A stretch of 64,000 bases of DNA from Xanthostigma xanthostigma (GCA_963575645.1 OY754466.1:5620001-5684000); one strand, 5' to 3'; positions 11,032-23,480 are shown, counted from the stretch's first letter. Program-made: numbers and translations. Notes: a model not told the origin generated them from the sequence alone.

Positions 11032-12089
11032 TAAAAGTTCTGCTCAGGCCTATGGTTTCGAACCGCTTGGCCGTTTGACCTGTATCGTGCTCAAAAAATA
11101 ACTGTTTTTCTAAAAATATGTTTTTTTTTGATTCACTGACACGAAAATAAAAATAAATAATAATTAAGAAAATAGGACACTTTTCGAAATTTTATTGATC
11201 TGAAACGTTTAAAAAAAAACGGTCAAAATTAATCCCGCCCCTGATATTAGAATAAACGCACATGTCAAAGATGCAGGTTTTTTTTAGAGAAAAAGATTTT
11301 TTGCGCAAAAAGGGTGTACAAAGTGACATTATATGTTACACAATAAGCATTTACAAAACCCATTCGGTCAAAATCGTTTAATACTTTGTATTATACTATG
11401 AAAAAAAACACATTTTTATTGTCATTTTTACAGAAAGCTACTGTATATCCTATATGATTTCTAAACGTCTTTAACCTGTTCGTGACCAGCGATCATGTTT
11501 GAAAATATTGTAACACAACTTCTAAATCATGTCATAAAAAAGATCAAACATGTCGTTACCATGGTTACACTCGCCAGAAGTGCAACTTAATCGTTTTAAT
11601 ATAATCGTGTCTATAATTTCTTTCCATCTTTCTATACCTACACAAAATATGAACGAGATGTTTAAAAAGATGCATTTTTTTACGTTTTAACATAACCTTA
11701 ACCAACAAATGAAGTTAATTTAAAGTTTTTAAAAATCATGAAAAGCTTTCAAAAAATACTATGTTAAATTTAACATAAAATACAGTGCAAAAAACAAATA
11801 ATTAAAGTATATAAAAGTTATAAAATGCATGGTAGCTAAAGGGTTAAAAACGATTTTCAACCCTTCAGTGCATGTATTTTATGACTGACGTAAGTCGTTA
11901 TTAGTTGTATTATGAGGACGTTTTGGACATTTTTATGTTATACAGAAGCGAAAGAAGTTCGTTAGATATGCCATTTAATTTTTTTTATACAGAAATGTAA
12001 GTGAATACATTTTCTGTCATAGTATTGCCGATTCTGTATACTCTATAGTGAACAAAAAAGTGTAGGAAATTTTCTATTACAAATTGGGG
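11032..12089. other. AT-rich region, no gene recognised
   Basis: No coding pattern or bounded repeat was found. The start (11075-11150) resembles part of a dispersed repeat at 52860-52930 (TTGACCTGTATCGTG and a following poly-T AAAATATGTTTTTT segment). Confidence 0.35.
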
Positions 12090-12340
12090 GGTCCAGTACG
12101 ATAACACTATGCACCCAAATTTTGAAATATTTTTTTTAAGTCATAGAAAACGCTAAAATTTGACGTTAAAAAAAAAACTTTGCGGATTATTCACAAATTT
12201 CCTCAAAAATACGTGAAAAAAATGGAACTACTTTTCGTCTTTCACTGTCATTTTTTGAATCTAACCAATCAAAAATCACAAATACACGTCATAGCAACTG
12301 GTGTAGAATTATTATATAACTATCTCACTTTGTATGCAGC
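12090..12340 (-). repeat. Dispersed repeat, inverse copy of 33770-33960
   Basis: Shares, in inverse orientation, GGGTCCAGTACGATAAC-like and CTAACCAATCA-containing sequence with 33770-33960. The two copies are about 70-80 percent alike by eye. Class unknown; no end structures recognised. Confidence 0.5.
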
Positions 12341-12373
12341 TTTCGATTGTGTTATGGAAGCAGGGTCGTATTT

Positions 12374-12596
12374 AGATTCGCATACCCATTTATCGTTCAC
12401 CCCGGAATTGTTTTTTTTTAAACTCAACATTTGCCCCTTCCCGTTTCACTGCGAGACAATTCGCATACCCCTTTATCGTTCACCCCAGAATTACAATTCG
12501 CATACCCGTTTATCGTTCACCCCGGAATTGTTTTTTTAAAAACTCCACATGTGCCCCTTCCCGTTTCACTGCGAGACAATTCGCATACCCCTTTAT
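12374..12596 (+). repeat. Tandem duplication around TTCGCATACCC
   Basis: A unit of roughly 100-120 bp, including TTCGCATACCC, TTTATCGTTCACCCC and CCCGTTTCACTGCGAGAC, occurs twice, with a partial third start at 12460. The duplication creates two overlapping spurious open frames. Confidence 0.6.
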
Positions 12597-13359
12597 CAAA
12601 AAAAGCGATAGTTTTCAATCTCCATGAAAATGTGAGTTTTAAATTTAAAATTCGTTTTATAAATTAAAATTTCCAAATACGACTCTGCCCTGAACGTTCA
12701 ATTGAATTTCATTCCAACCAATTGATATTTCTATCTTTGTTTATCATAGATACAGGTATATATAGCTCTCTTTTCTTATCACTATATGAGATAAGATAGC
12801 GATCGCTATAGTAAATAATATACTCCAAATCAATTTACTATACCATATTAAATTTTTTAAAATTAATTTATAAAAATTAATTTTCCGCACTTAAAACGAC
12901 CAATAACGCTGTTATATGTTATATAAAACAATAATTGTGAATTTCCAGTGGATATTTTGCATAGCAAGTTATCGTACTTTTACCCAAATTGGGTATTGAT
13001 TTTTTTATTTTCGAGTTTAGTGCTTAAAATTATTTATTTTCACAGTACGTTTATCGTGAAAATTATGGTTTATCTTAAACTAACCCCGTCCGGCTTCGTC
13101 CGGGTGCTTTCGCCTCGCTCGACTGACACGGTCCTTTCTGTTCGCAAAGTAGAAAGTATACCCAGGAGCGAGATGCCACAAGTGTAGCATAGCCATCTGT
13201 GATTATTACATAATAAGTACCAACCACCATATAATTAGTGTTTACCTAAAAAGTTTCACTTCAGACGCTTAATATTTACGCACTAAACAGTTTTTCTTTA
13301 ATAGTATTGATTTTAAAATTGTTAAATATGCAAAAATGACCTATTTCTACGGCACGCCG
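12597..13359. other. AT-rich region with a decayed Helitron 3' end
   Basis: No gene. At 13079-13110 an inverted CTAACCCCGTCCGGCTTC followed by GTCCGGGTGC resembles the 3' terminus of the second Helitron group (minus strand), without a detectable 5' end. Confidence 0.35.
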
Positions 13360-13871
13360 TTTTACTATTTAATAGTAAAATATTTTTCCAAAAATTATAA
13401 AAATATTTAACAATTTTAATTTCAGAAAAAAAATTTGAGTGAATTTTTTTATGTGGTGACATAATAAAAATACATTATTTTTATGTTATGAAATAATTAT
13501 GTTTTTCCTATCTCTTCCTATGTATAATAGTACTAACAGACGGTCGAACTTGGTTCGAAGCGGACAGCGGATCTGGTCCGCTCCGTACCAAATCTGTTCG
13601 TCTGTACAGTAGTCTGCGTGTCCGCCCGGTTCGATGGGAACAGATTCGGTCGTCTGTTGCAAGATCCGCCGTACCATATCCGTTGTCGGACCGGACCAAG
13701 TTCGACCGTGTGTTAGCACTATAAGCATTTAATTTTATGTCATGACATAATAATAATGTATTTTTATTATGTCACCACATAAAAAAATTCACTCAAATTT
13801 TTTTTCTGAAATTGAAATTGTTAAATATTTTTATAATTTTTGGAAAAATATTTTACTATTAAATAGTAAAA
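13360..13871. mobile_element. Foldback element with long AT-rich arms and a GC-rich palindromic core
   Basis: Arms of about 140 bp (13360-13500 and 13730-13871) are inverted copies with few differences. The core 13529-13728 is much richer in G and C and is itself loosely palindromic: CTAACAGACGGTCGAACTTG near the left edge reappears inverted near the right edge. No transposase. Family unknown; the flanks show no certain target duplication. Confidence 0.7.
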
Positions 13872-15118
13872 TATTTCTGTCACCTATACTTATGAATTAA
13901 AAAAATATATTTTCATTAAAAATAATTATGCTGCAATTTTTCTGAGATATGTAGGTACCTACATTTCTGTGGGTGTTACAGTTTCTTTAAAGAGGTAGAT
14001 TTATATGTGAAAGTGTATTTCTGGGTTGATTTTTAAACGTTTCTTAGAAACAGATGACCTTTTTTTTGATAATTTATGGTTGTATGTGAAAAGTTAGGTA
14101 TGCGTGTTTTATGGAATTTCAATTTACAAATTTTTTGTATACGCAACCAGTTTCAATATGAAATGATTATATTAGAGAATTTGTAACGATCGACATATTT
14201 AATGATTTCACAAAACATGTGCGATCAATTTAGCAAAAGAAGAAGAAGATTGTTGATTATAGACGCTCAATAGCTGAGGCGCAATTAATTAAAATTTGTC
14301 AATATTTTACATTAAAAAAGAAACGGGTGCAAATACACAAAATTGCTTTGTATTTTGAGGAAAAATACCGTTGAGTTTCTCGTAGAGAATTATTGTGAAT
14401 AGACGCTCAACAAGTGAGGTCATCAGCGGAGTGTCTACGTTTAGACGCGACCCAAGTAACCGGAGTAGAGTTAGCCCCCCCCCCCAATGCAAATTTTTGA
14501 ATATTATTTATTGCAATCGTTTGACAGTGTTTGTCAGACAACACTTAACGTTTGATAGATTTTATTTTAGCAAAATTTTTATGTTATTTTTTTCAGTGTA
14601 TAGTTGTCCCCCCCCACTTAACGAGAAAAAACATTTTTTTTTAATCGATGAAGTATCATGTAAAAGTTTAACAGATTATTATAAATCTTTCTTTTTTTTC
14701 CTCTCTAAATGTGATACTTTAAGAATTACAGGCTTTCAAAAATGATCATTAATGGAAATTTTACGTAAAATAAAAAAAAAAAAACAAGAAAGATTTTTTG
14801 AAGAGAATTAATTTTCCTACAAAACTGTTGTTCAAATTTTTTAAATTTTTTTCCAAGGAGTGGAAATCAGGAGGGCCAATTTGAAGGGATTGTCGAGGAA
14901 AAAAAATTGTAGGACCCTCAGCATCATGTTCAGCGGACTCGAAAACGGGGGAAGGGTGTCTCTAGATTAGAAAAAGTCATTCATTTTATAAAAACATTTT
15001 TCAATGAGCCTTTTTCATGAAGTACGAAAAATCACTCACTAGTAGCGCTAGTAGTTCGGTAGGGACAAACACTGTCAAATCCCCGTATAAACACACATTA
15101 AAGTGTACTTGAAAAAAA
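13872..15118. other. AT-rich region, no gene recognised
   Basis: No convincing coding exon. C-runs at 14467 and 14611 and poly-T tracts produce spurious open frames. GACGCTCAA near 14260 and 14402 is a short repeated word of unknown meaning. Confidence 0.35.
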
Positions 15119-15259
15119 ATGTTTTTAACAGAAGATGATGTTCCTGGAGCAAAACTAAAATTTGCAACTGTAAAAGATAACAATGTAGTAACATTAAAAC
15201 GTTGGCTTGCGTGTCGTAATTTAAAAGTATCTGGAAAAAAAAGAATTAATAGACAGCTG
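15119..15259 (+). CDS. Orphan SAP-like coding exon
   Basis: An ATG at 15119 opens a 47-codon frame that ends at a plausible splice donor, CAGCTG followed by GTTAGT at 15260. The peptide has the pattern VPGAKL ... LKRWLACR ... SGKKRINRQL, matching the short helix-extended-helix of SAP-like domains that begin many uncharacterised insect and cnidarian proteins, often linked to YqaJ-type nuclease or SWIM domains. That family link is from memory of the pattern, not a search. No second exon was found nearby, so this may be a gene fragment, a remnant of a transposon-captured gene, or the first exon of a gene with a long intron. A LINE fragment follows about 500 bp downstream on the other strand. Confidence 0.45.
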
Positions 15260-15770
15260 GTTAGTATGCAGACTCTAGTAAAATATTAGCATTAAATTCA
15301 AACTGTAATAAGAGAAATTGAAAATAATTATGAATTTCAGATTTATTTCCAAATGAAATATGAATCAAAAATATATGGTAATAAAATAAATTTAATTAAA
15401 TATAATAAATGAATATAATTTAATAAAAGATTGAGGTTATATGTCATTCTAATCAATGGTAATAAACTGTCAAAAATTTACTATTCATTTTTTATTCATT
15501 TAATTAATTTTAAAAATAATTTCGATAACATATGTAAATGATGACTCACCAATAAAATGTTTAGAGCACACATATGAATATTTATTAATTTTTTGCACTG
15601 TTAAATCCACTCTCCTCGAAGCATGTATCCACTTATTACATCTAACCTCATCAATATGAGGTTTTATAAATGGTATAAAAACACGTTCTCTTCTGGATAT
15701 CGATTATCCGACGTACAATTAGCAAAACTGCAATGCTTCGTTGGCATTGTACAAGTTCAAAAATTTTTTT
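15260..15770. other. AT-rich region after the orphan exon
   Basis: No continuation of the SAP-like frame with a matching acceptor was identified. 15590-15740 may hold the 3' untranslated part of the LINE fragment that lies on the minus strand. Confidence 0.3.
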
Positions 15771-16019
15771 TTATTTCAGATTTATATTTTTAAATAATAA
15801 AATAATATCACTTAAATAACATTGGTTTGCATGTAAATATTTTATGTTTGTCCCTACTACTAGTGCTGCCTCTCGTGACACTTTCGCTGCACTATTCTCA
15901 GGAAAAAGGCTCATTAAAATTTTTTTAAGAGACTGTCTGAATTTGTCATAATTGTTAATATTTTTTATTTCTATAGGCAACTTATTGTATAATTTTGTAC
16001 AGGTACATAATACGAACAT
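15771..16019 (-). pseudogene. LINE reverse-transcriptase C-terminal fragment
   Basis: The minus-strand frame contains KLYNKLPIEIKNI followed by a lysine-rich stretch ending in SLKKILMSLF. The pattern FNxLPxxIK with a downstream FKxxLKxxL helix is typical of the C-terminal end of ORF2 in CR1/Jockey-like non-LTR retrotransposons. Upstream of about 16020 the frame is closed by a stop and no RT motifs remain, so this is a 5'-truncated, decayed insertion. A comparable fragment is at 49680. Confidence 0.5.
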
Positions 16020-16925
16020 TAGCTGAAAGTGCCATGTTTCTAGTATTTGTAAAATAGCTTTCTATAAATTAAACAGTATTTTTAATATAAAATCGTTGAG
16101 CCTAGACGAATTTTCAATATATTAAGAAAGCATTCAAGTTCACAAGTTTCACTGTATAGAATGAAAATATTGTTCACGATATTGCACAAAGGTATAATAT
16201 AATAGTGAAACTAAAATAGTGTGAATCGTTTTCGACTACCAACAGTGAATAAACAAATTCCACTGACGAAAAAAGAGATAAAAGTGGGATAAGTTCTCAA
16301 TGACTTACGCCCGGATAACTTCGATTGAAGTTGTATTTATTTCTGCTTCAACACTTTATCTGTTTGGAAATTTTTCAGTTGGCAGCACATTTTTCATGAC
16401 GCCCTAACAAAACCCTTTTTGAACGTACCGTAAGCGATGGTGTTAGTTCATGGTTTCGAAATTGGCAAATAAAACCACCCAAAACAAAACAACTTCATTT
16501 TATCGAAATTGTAAAAAATTGAACAAAATAATCTTTTTACAAAATATAATAAATGTGTTTAATATGTAGCGACCGTAGTATGATGGCGAATGACGTCACA
16601 AAAGACGTGTGCATAGAAATAAATGGATGTGGTTTACATCGTAGTGGCACACGTTTTTTTGCGCCGCTATCCTAGAAAGCCATTGCTAGATTGTAGATTC
16701 TAGACGCTTAACAACTGAGGTCAGTGTACACTTAAAAATCACGTGCGAAATTCCCGACTTCCTTTACATTTTTCGCTCACTGCTCATTCCTCTTTTGTCT
16801 TAGCGTAATGCCATTCGGGAAGATAAATTTTCTAAACAATGAAATATTTTACAACTGTGTTCCGTAGTTTCTGAGATTACTCGCGACAAACAAACTGTTT
16901 ATCTTTATAATATATATCTTTATAA
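16020..16925. other. AT-rich region with a truncated reverse Helitron 5' part
   Basis: No gene. 16855-16915 contains TTTCTGAGATTACTCG and ACAAACAAACTG, the region near the 5' end of the second Helitron group in reverse orientation (compare 42428-42475), truncated against the next element. Confidence 0.35.
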
Positions 16926-17634
16926 TCTTTATATATAAAAATTACATGTCACATGTTTGTCCGCGATGAACTCCTAAACTACTGAACCGATTTTAAATTT
17001 GATTTGCACACCGTGTGCAATTCGACCCAACTTGAAAGATAGGATAGCTTACATTTCAATTTATAGTCGCAATATTATTTTATTGCAAATTATTTGTCTA
17101 TTCCTTGACAGTCATAATTATCTGTTGACTCGATTGAGTGAATATTCAATAGATGGCGCAACGTTTCATATTAGCTACAATTCAATAGCATAACCACCAC
17201 GTGTTGCTGAGGTTAAGGTATCGAGCACGACGGCGCAGCCGGAGTGCTCAGCTCCAAAGGATTCTAACAGATGGCGATACCTGTTGCCTAGATTGAGTGA
17301 ATATTCAATAGATGGCGCAACGTTTCATATAAGCTACAATTCAATAGCATAACCACCACGTGTTGCTGAGGTTAAGGTATCGAGCACGACGGCGCAACCG
17401 GAGTGCTCGAAATAGAGCAAGTGTTTTAAAGACCAGTTATCCACGAATACTTTACGCTATTTTTTTTCGAGCACGACGGCGCAGCCGGAGTGCTCGACAT
17501 ACACACATATACGCCCATGTATATTTTAAATTAGCTAGCAATTAATAAAATAGATAGATAGATAGATAGATGTTCCAATTAAATTGTTTTATTATTTCAC
17601 TTTATACGTAGCGAAGCACGTACAGGGTCGCTAG
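16926..17634 (+). mobile_element. Non-autonomous Helitron with internal duplication and palindromic modules
   Basis: 5' end TCTTTATATATAAAAATTAC preceded by A. 3' end GTCGCTAG at 17627-17634 followed by T, preceded by the short stem TACGT...ACGTA. Inside, a 159-bp unit (about 17121-17279) is directly duplicated (about 17280-17438). A near-palindrome starting CGAGCACGACGGC is present three times (17222, 17381, 17468). A (TAGA)n tract lies at 17552-17572. No Rep/helicase coding. Confidence 0.65.
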
Positions 17635-19032
17635 TATTAGTATAGATTGTAAAATATATATATTAAAAAAATACGTTCAGAATAATGTCTCCGTTAAACG
17701 CATATGCCTAAAATTCAAAAAATCCTGCGCGATTGTCGGTAGGCCTACGATTTGCGGATTAGTTAAAACAGTTTTTGATTGAGAAAATTTATAAGCGATG
17801 GACTAGATAATACTTTACTAGAAAGCTACAGTTGGGAACAAAATAATAACAATTAAAAACAAAAACAAAATTGAATCTATTTCAAATAAAAAAGCATAAA
17901 TAAAAATGTCTTCGTTTTACGCTGCTTCTAAAGCTAAAGTTTTCGGGTAAACATCAAATGAACTATCAAAAATTGTACTACAGAACCTATAGTACAAATC
18001 CTACTGACAAAAAGTTGAAAAAAAAATTCCTGAACAACTTACAACTTAAAAAAAACTATGAATTACGTAATCCTTCACACTTAGCCAACATTTCTTCAAA
18101 ATTTTCACCCTTAGGATCTGTAGTAGTGTTACAAAAAATTTTACACATGATAATAGGTCGATAAAGAAGGTTTACATCAAAAAGAATGATTGAATTTTAG
18201 AACATTTGTTCATACACAGCTAATTGTGCAGTAATTAAAGAATAAGAAATAAATTTCATTAAAATCAGCTATATTTTACCCGACTGTAAATATCGTCACA
18301 AAAGAAAAAACGACACTGTTGTAAGACGACGCATGCGCATTGTTGAAACTTAACCGAGCATGTTTATGTGGAAGCAAAAGGATTATTATTAACGTCGTCT
18401 CAAATCATATTTTATATAAATAAATACATACTCGACTGCGTCACAATAGGGTTAAATATGTATTCAGTTTAAACGTTCGGTATTTTCGCTGTAGGGTACG
18501 GCCGGGCAATTGGAGATCAATGAAGGCAAGCGTTAAAATAGTGGTAGATTAAGTTCAAGATATTAAATACTACGCAAACTCAAAAGAAGGAATAAACTAT
18601 CAAAAAGATAAAATCATAGTTTGCTATAATATTATCAAATAAAGATATATTTCTATTCTATTCTATTCTATTCAAACACTCATTGTTGAAATTACAATGC
18701 AATATTCGAAAAATTAATTATCCTAACAATGTCACTGTCGGGACTATCGCGGCGGCTAAATTATCATTTATTTTACTGTGACATATCCAAACAACCAACA
18801 TTTCTCATATTAAAAAATAATTGTAGCAACAGTTTTTATTGGTGTATTTATAACGTTACGTTCTTGTTTCGTAAAGAAATTATTGTAAACAATTTTTGAA
18901 CACAGTATTTTGACAGGAAAAACCTCAGTTTTTAATGTTTGACCTTCAAAGTCACGCGAATTTAAAAATTGACCATTTTTGTCCCTGTGATACTTGGTCC
19001 CTAAATTCTTCTGAGAAACGTATAGATAATAA
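17635..19032. other. AT-rich region; possible retroposon tail at 18640
   Basis: No protein gene recognised. At about 18630-18675, AATAAAGATATATTTC is followed by a (TATTC)n run, resembling the microsatellite tail of a LINE or SINE insertion. The insertion's 5' limit is not visible. Confidence 0.35.
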
Positions 19033-19627
19033 TCATATATATTAATACGCTAAGGTTAAAGATGTTTGCCTCCCTTTTTAGAAAAAACCTCACAATTTCT
19101 CCACATAAATTATATATCATTTTACAGATAATTGCTTGCTCTACTGACATCGACAACTAAAAAATTTTTTATTGCTTTTGTTTTTGTAAATTAATTAAAA
19201 TACATCAACGCTGAACAACGTTTGCCATCTGACGGCTTTAATTTTGAAACAACGTCAACACTTCGATCTGTCATCTTACCTTCATATTGTAATACAATAG
19301 ACACAATACTGCATACTGCCATCTGACGGCTTTAATTTTGAAACAGCGAGCAACGCTGAACAACGTCACAGCAATGCTGCATGATGCCATCTGACGGCTT
19401 AGCTCAACGCTTTTGCTACTTGCGCCTCTATATGACAATTTTAGTAAAATATTTCTTCGATCTGTCATCTGAGCTTCATATTTTAATACAACAAAAAGAA
19501 GAACGTTATAAGCAGTGTGCAAAATTAGAAACGAATTGAATACCTGCAATCATATTTAAAAAATAATTTTGTAAAGTGATAATTATTATACTTATTTAGT
19601 GCGAATAATTCGCACAGGTCACACTAG
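19033..19627 (+). mobile_element. Non-autonomous Helitron, family 1, longest copy
   Basis: 595 bp with both ends intact: TCATATATATTAATACG preceded by A at the 5' end, and GTGCGAATAATTCGCAC plus CTAG (19624-19627) followed by T at the 3' end. The interior has repeated modules with GCCATCTGACGGC, which may be an internal duplication used by the family. No Rep/helicase coding; mobilisation would depend on an autonomous partner elsewhere. Confidence 0.9.
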
Positions 19628-20262
19628 TCTTATATTAATGTGACTAGCTTTTGACCACAAATTGTATATCAAAATGTTAAAAATTACCTGTAGTTACTAG
19701 TATAAAGCTATGATAATTGGATATTCCGATTCTTCTTTCTGAAAATAAAAATAGTAGTGAAAATTTGGCGTGTTAAGACATCTAATAAATTATTAAAATA
19801 CGAATTGTACAAGCGTCTTTAAAATGCCGTTCTTATTCGAAAGTTTATTGACTATTTTGGCATCTTTAATAAATATTAACCTTGCTTTCCCTTATAACTT
19901 AAGGGTTGTACGTTTGTGTCAATCCGTGATAAGTACAGTTTAAGCTCCACAATACATTGAAAAAGATTTTTTTTTGTTGAAGTGTCAAATTGTCGGTGAA
20001 ATAAAAAAGTTGTTTTGTAAACAGAGCTGTATGAGTTTGCAAAAATATCTCAAAAAATATTAAATTTTAGAGAACCGAAAACTTTCAAATTAAGGCCGTT
20101 CTATCACGCCTACCCGCTAGCAATGAGTACAAACATTTTTTTTCTTCGATATTTTTGGTGTGACAAATTCTGTTTGAAAATTTAGGAGTCTACTCTATTT
20201 AATACGCCCCCACGAAAACCAAGCTGGTGTCGGATTAGTGGAACTGACGGATTATCGTTGCA
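19628..20262. other. AT-rich region, nothing recognised
   Basis: No coding signal, no bounded repeat seen. Confidence 0.35.
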
Positions 20263-20646
20263 TCTATATTATATAAAATTCCCGTGTCACAATTTCGGCC
20301 GCGCTTATCTCCGAAACATCTAAACTGATTTTAATGAAATTTTGGAAATGTGTCTTGCTTGGTGCAGTTTACGCTACAGTATAGTTTTTATTAAGTATTT
20401 TGTATAAAATTACGGTGTTTTCTCAAAAAAACTGTTTTAGTAACATGTAACGACATCTGATAGAATTTACTCCAAGTTATTAGTTCAGAAGCAAGTTAAA
20501 AAAAAACTGTTTTAGTACCAAGTAGCGACATCTGATAGGATTCGCTCAAAGCTATTAGTTCAAAAACAAATCTGATAGAATTTGCTCAAAGCTATTTTGA
20601 AGAATTATATCTATCGCACCCGGGTGAAGCCGGGACGAACCGTTAG
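20263..20646 (+). mobile_element. Non-autonomous Helitron, group 2
   Basis: 5' TCTATATTATATAAAATTCC preceded by A. The 3' end has the stem CCCGGGTGAAGCCGGG followed by ACGAACCGTTAG, where CTAG has changed to TTAG (20643-20646), then T. Interior words such as CTCAAAGCTATTAGTTC recur two to three times and are shared with the copies at 24059 and 39354. Confidence 0.65.
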
Positions 20647-20761
20647 TTGAATAATAATAATGAATGATACCGTTGTGACAAGAATCAATAAATAACCAGA
20701 AGCAAAACTCTAATAAAAAATATTGAGAGGTGCTGGGTAGCTGGGAAGGAATTATATTTTT

Positions 20762-21003
20762 GAAGTGAAAACTTCTTTAGCGGCGTTGAACACTTTTTTT
20801 GTAATGGGTAAAAAATCTTAAACTCGCCGTCAGGTCACGTGTCCTGATCGGTCACGTGTGCGTAAGACGGAAACTTTTATTTATACAACGTTAGACATCT
20901 AGCGTTGAAATATCGTACATAAAAAAATGCTATCTATGATACAAACCATTTTGATCTTAATATTCAAGTTTTCACTTCCGCTGGCACTCCCGGAGTGCAA
21001 ACC
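20762..21003 (+). mobile_element. MITE with GAAGTGAAAACTT inverted ends, copy 2
   Basis: Begins GAAGTGAAAACTTCTTTAG, ends AAGTTTTCACTTC at about 20978 followed by the palindrome-bearing tail GGCACTCCCGGAGTGC. About 240 bp; no internal duplication, so it is the simplest of the three copies. An extra piece (GTGTCCTGATCGGTCACGTG) is present in the middle. Confidence 0.7.
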
Positions 21004-21675
21004 TTTTTTTTATGTGAGAAACCAAAAATTTTTTTTTTTAAATTGGTCGGAAAATTAAAAAAATAATTTTTGAATCTCTATCTATCTCTCCATATATCGG
21101 GCTCCACTATAGCTAAGAACCATTCAGGTCACCCATAAGTACAAAAAAAATGTTTTCAAAACCGGTCAAGTTGTTCAGGAGTAGAAGAATTACGAATGCA
21201 CAGACATTGGAATTTTATAATATTAAAGATGATATCCAACTTGTACGAAGAATCCACCTGGCTTGAAAACAGAACGATTTTCTTTGTATATGCGGACCAT
21301 ATTAGCGGAGCAATAAAACTGGAACATATGTGTTATCGACATGGTTAGAGCAAACTGAGCGTGTGACCCCGGATGCTAAAAACAAGGCGACTTCCTTCTA
21401 CCGTGAACCCTTGGCTGTCCCTTTGGGCCCAACCAAATACTCACTGCAGTGTCTGTAAATGTCCTCTTTAGCTTAACCCAACACAACAGCCATAACTTAT
21501 CATACTTGACAAGTCTTATTGCGAACAAGGATGTGTCTCAAGCAAAACAGGCTGAGGGATTCCTGGAATCTGTGGATTATTCTGATGTTTTAGATTATTA
21601 ATAGTTTTTGAGATTTTATTATTATCTCGATAATCAGATTTTTACTTAGTAAAGAAGTAAAGTTAGGTACTTGTC
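21004..21675. other. Region without recognised features
   Basis: Less AT-rich than its neighbours, but no open frame with recognisable coding pattern and no repeat boundary was seen. Confidence 0.35.
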
Positions 21676-22201
21676 AGTGATGTGCCGGATCGTTAAAAAT
21701 GTATATCCGCGGATACGGATCTGAATACGGATATTTGGTTTCAAGATCCGCGGATACGGATACGGATCTTAACTTTCTTAGAGTACGCGGCGGTAAATAT
21801 TGCACATCGACCTTTAGAAAGAGACTATCTAGTATGGGAAAAAGTTATTGACCTCTTTAAGAGTTAACTCTCATAACAGATTGTCTCTTTCCAAAGGTCG
21901 ATGTGTAATATCTCATTATAAAGATAGTTTTTTAGTACCTTTGAGTTATGTACTATTGGTATGGTACTCACTACGATAAATGTTTGCAATATAAAGGTGC
22001 CAAATACGATTTTAAAAAATAAAAAATAATCTGAATGGAATTTAACAGGTTTTCATTATTACCTAATCACCTATATATATAAAATTTCATCTATTAATTG
22101 AAAATTAATAAGGTAAAAGATCCGCAAAAAACTAACGGATACGGATACGGATCTTTCTTCTCCCTCGGATATCCGCGGATACGGATATCCGGAACATCAC
22201 T
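21676..22201. mobile_element. hAT-like MITE built from GATACGGAT words
   Basis: Ends AGTGATGTGCCGGATC and its inverse GATATCCGGAACATCACT. Both subterminal regions are filled with repeats of CGGATACGGATATCCGCGG type, arranged as inverted clusters about 400 bp apart. Flanks TACTTGTC and AATTGTAA match only partly, so the target duplication is uncertain. No coding capacity. Confidence 0.6.
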
Positions 22202-22507
22202 AATTGTAACAGTTGGTGTTTCTTAACAATTGTAACAAACTACAGCTATCCTACTACTATTAAAAAAATATTCTTTATGAGAATAGACAAAGGCAAAGCC
22301 TTTTTACAACTCCGCTTATTTAAAAACTGTCAAGAAATTGCTTTAGTTACACAGAAAATTGTACTTTTACTACCCTAATTGGACAATATTACTGACCCTT
22401 CCAACACGAAAACTTCCAAGCAAATTCTTTAAGAAAAAGCTTTTGCAGTTTTATTTTTAGAACTTTTAGAGTCGCTTCACTTAGTAAAACTATGTCAAAT
22501 GTTTTTT

Positions 22508-22857
22508 GAAGTGAAAACTTCTTTAGCGGCGTTGTACACTTTTTTTTGTAATGGGTAAAAAATGTTAAACTCGCGTCAGGTAAAGTAAGAACAGGGTGAG
22601 CGAGAAAACTCTCTCTTTTATTTATACAACGTTAGACATCTAGCGTTGAAATATCGTACACAAAAATGCAATCTATGATACAAACCATTTTGATCGAAAA
22701 TTCGTAAGACGAAAACTTTTATTTACACGTTAGACATCTAGCGTTGAAATATCGTACATAAAAATGCAATCTATGATACAAACCATTTTGATCGAAAATT
22801 CGTAAGACGTTAATATTCAAGTTTTCACTTCTGCCGGCACTCCCGGAGTGCAAAGGG
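22508..22857 (+). mobile_element. MITE with GAAGTGAAAACTT inverted ends, copy 3
   Basis: Begins GAAGTGAAAACTTCTTTAG at 22508, ends AAGTTTTCACTTC at about 22831 with the GGCACTCCCGGAGTGC tail. Contains a tandem duplication of about 100 bp (ACGTTAGACATCTAGCG near 22629 and 22724). Confidence 0.7.
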
Positions 22858-23480
22858 TTTTTTTTTGTCAACGATACTTCTACGTCTGAAGTAACGTAGT
22901 CGGTAAGAAAGCAATTATTTAAAGCATGGTTTTCTCATCCCTGGTCACAAATATTCACGTGCATAAGTAATATGTCGATGTTATATAATATATGTGGACG
23001 TTTCAGCGAAACGTTCATCGACTTCCTCCGGCACCAAATGTCTGTGTTTAGTTATGATATCCCTTATTGACCGCTGCGTTCTTGTTTGCCTAACAATTAT
23101 ATGAGTCTCCATGCATTGGAAACGTCTTCGTTTGTTTTAGATAACTGTCACTTTCAAGACACTTTCGTTCCATATTTTACCGTCGCCAAATATTATTACA
23201 TCTTTTGCACATTAGTAGCCGATTCAAAATTGGCTTAAATATATCGTGATTCCGTCGATTGAAACTTCTATTTTTATCAACACAATTTTACACTGAATTC
23301 AAAATAATAATTAATGAGTTCATCTCCCATTTCTCGTCATTACGTTTTCGAGCGTCCATGATTTCTGCTCCCGGAGAGAAAATTTAAAATCCAGGTTCCT
23401 TGGGTTTCGTTCTGTGTCCTAAACTATAATGCTGAATTGCTGAAAGCATTGCCAATAAATATGATTTGACTATATTTATA
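22858..23480. other. AT-rich region, nothing recognised
   Basis: No coding or repeat structure identified between the MITE and the mariner-type element. Confidence 0.35.
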
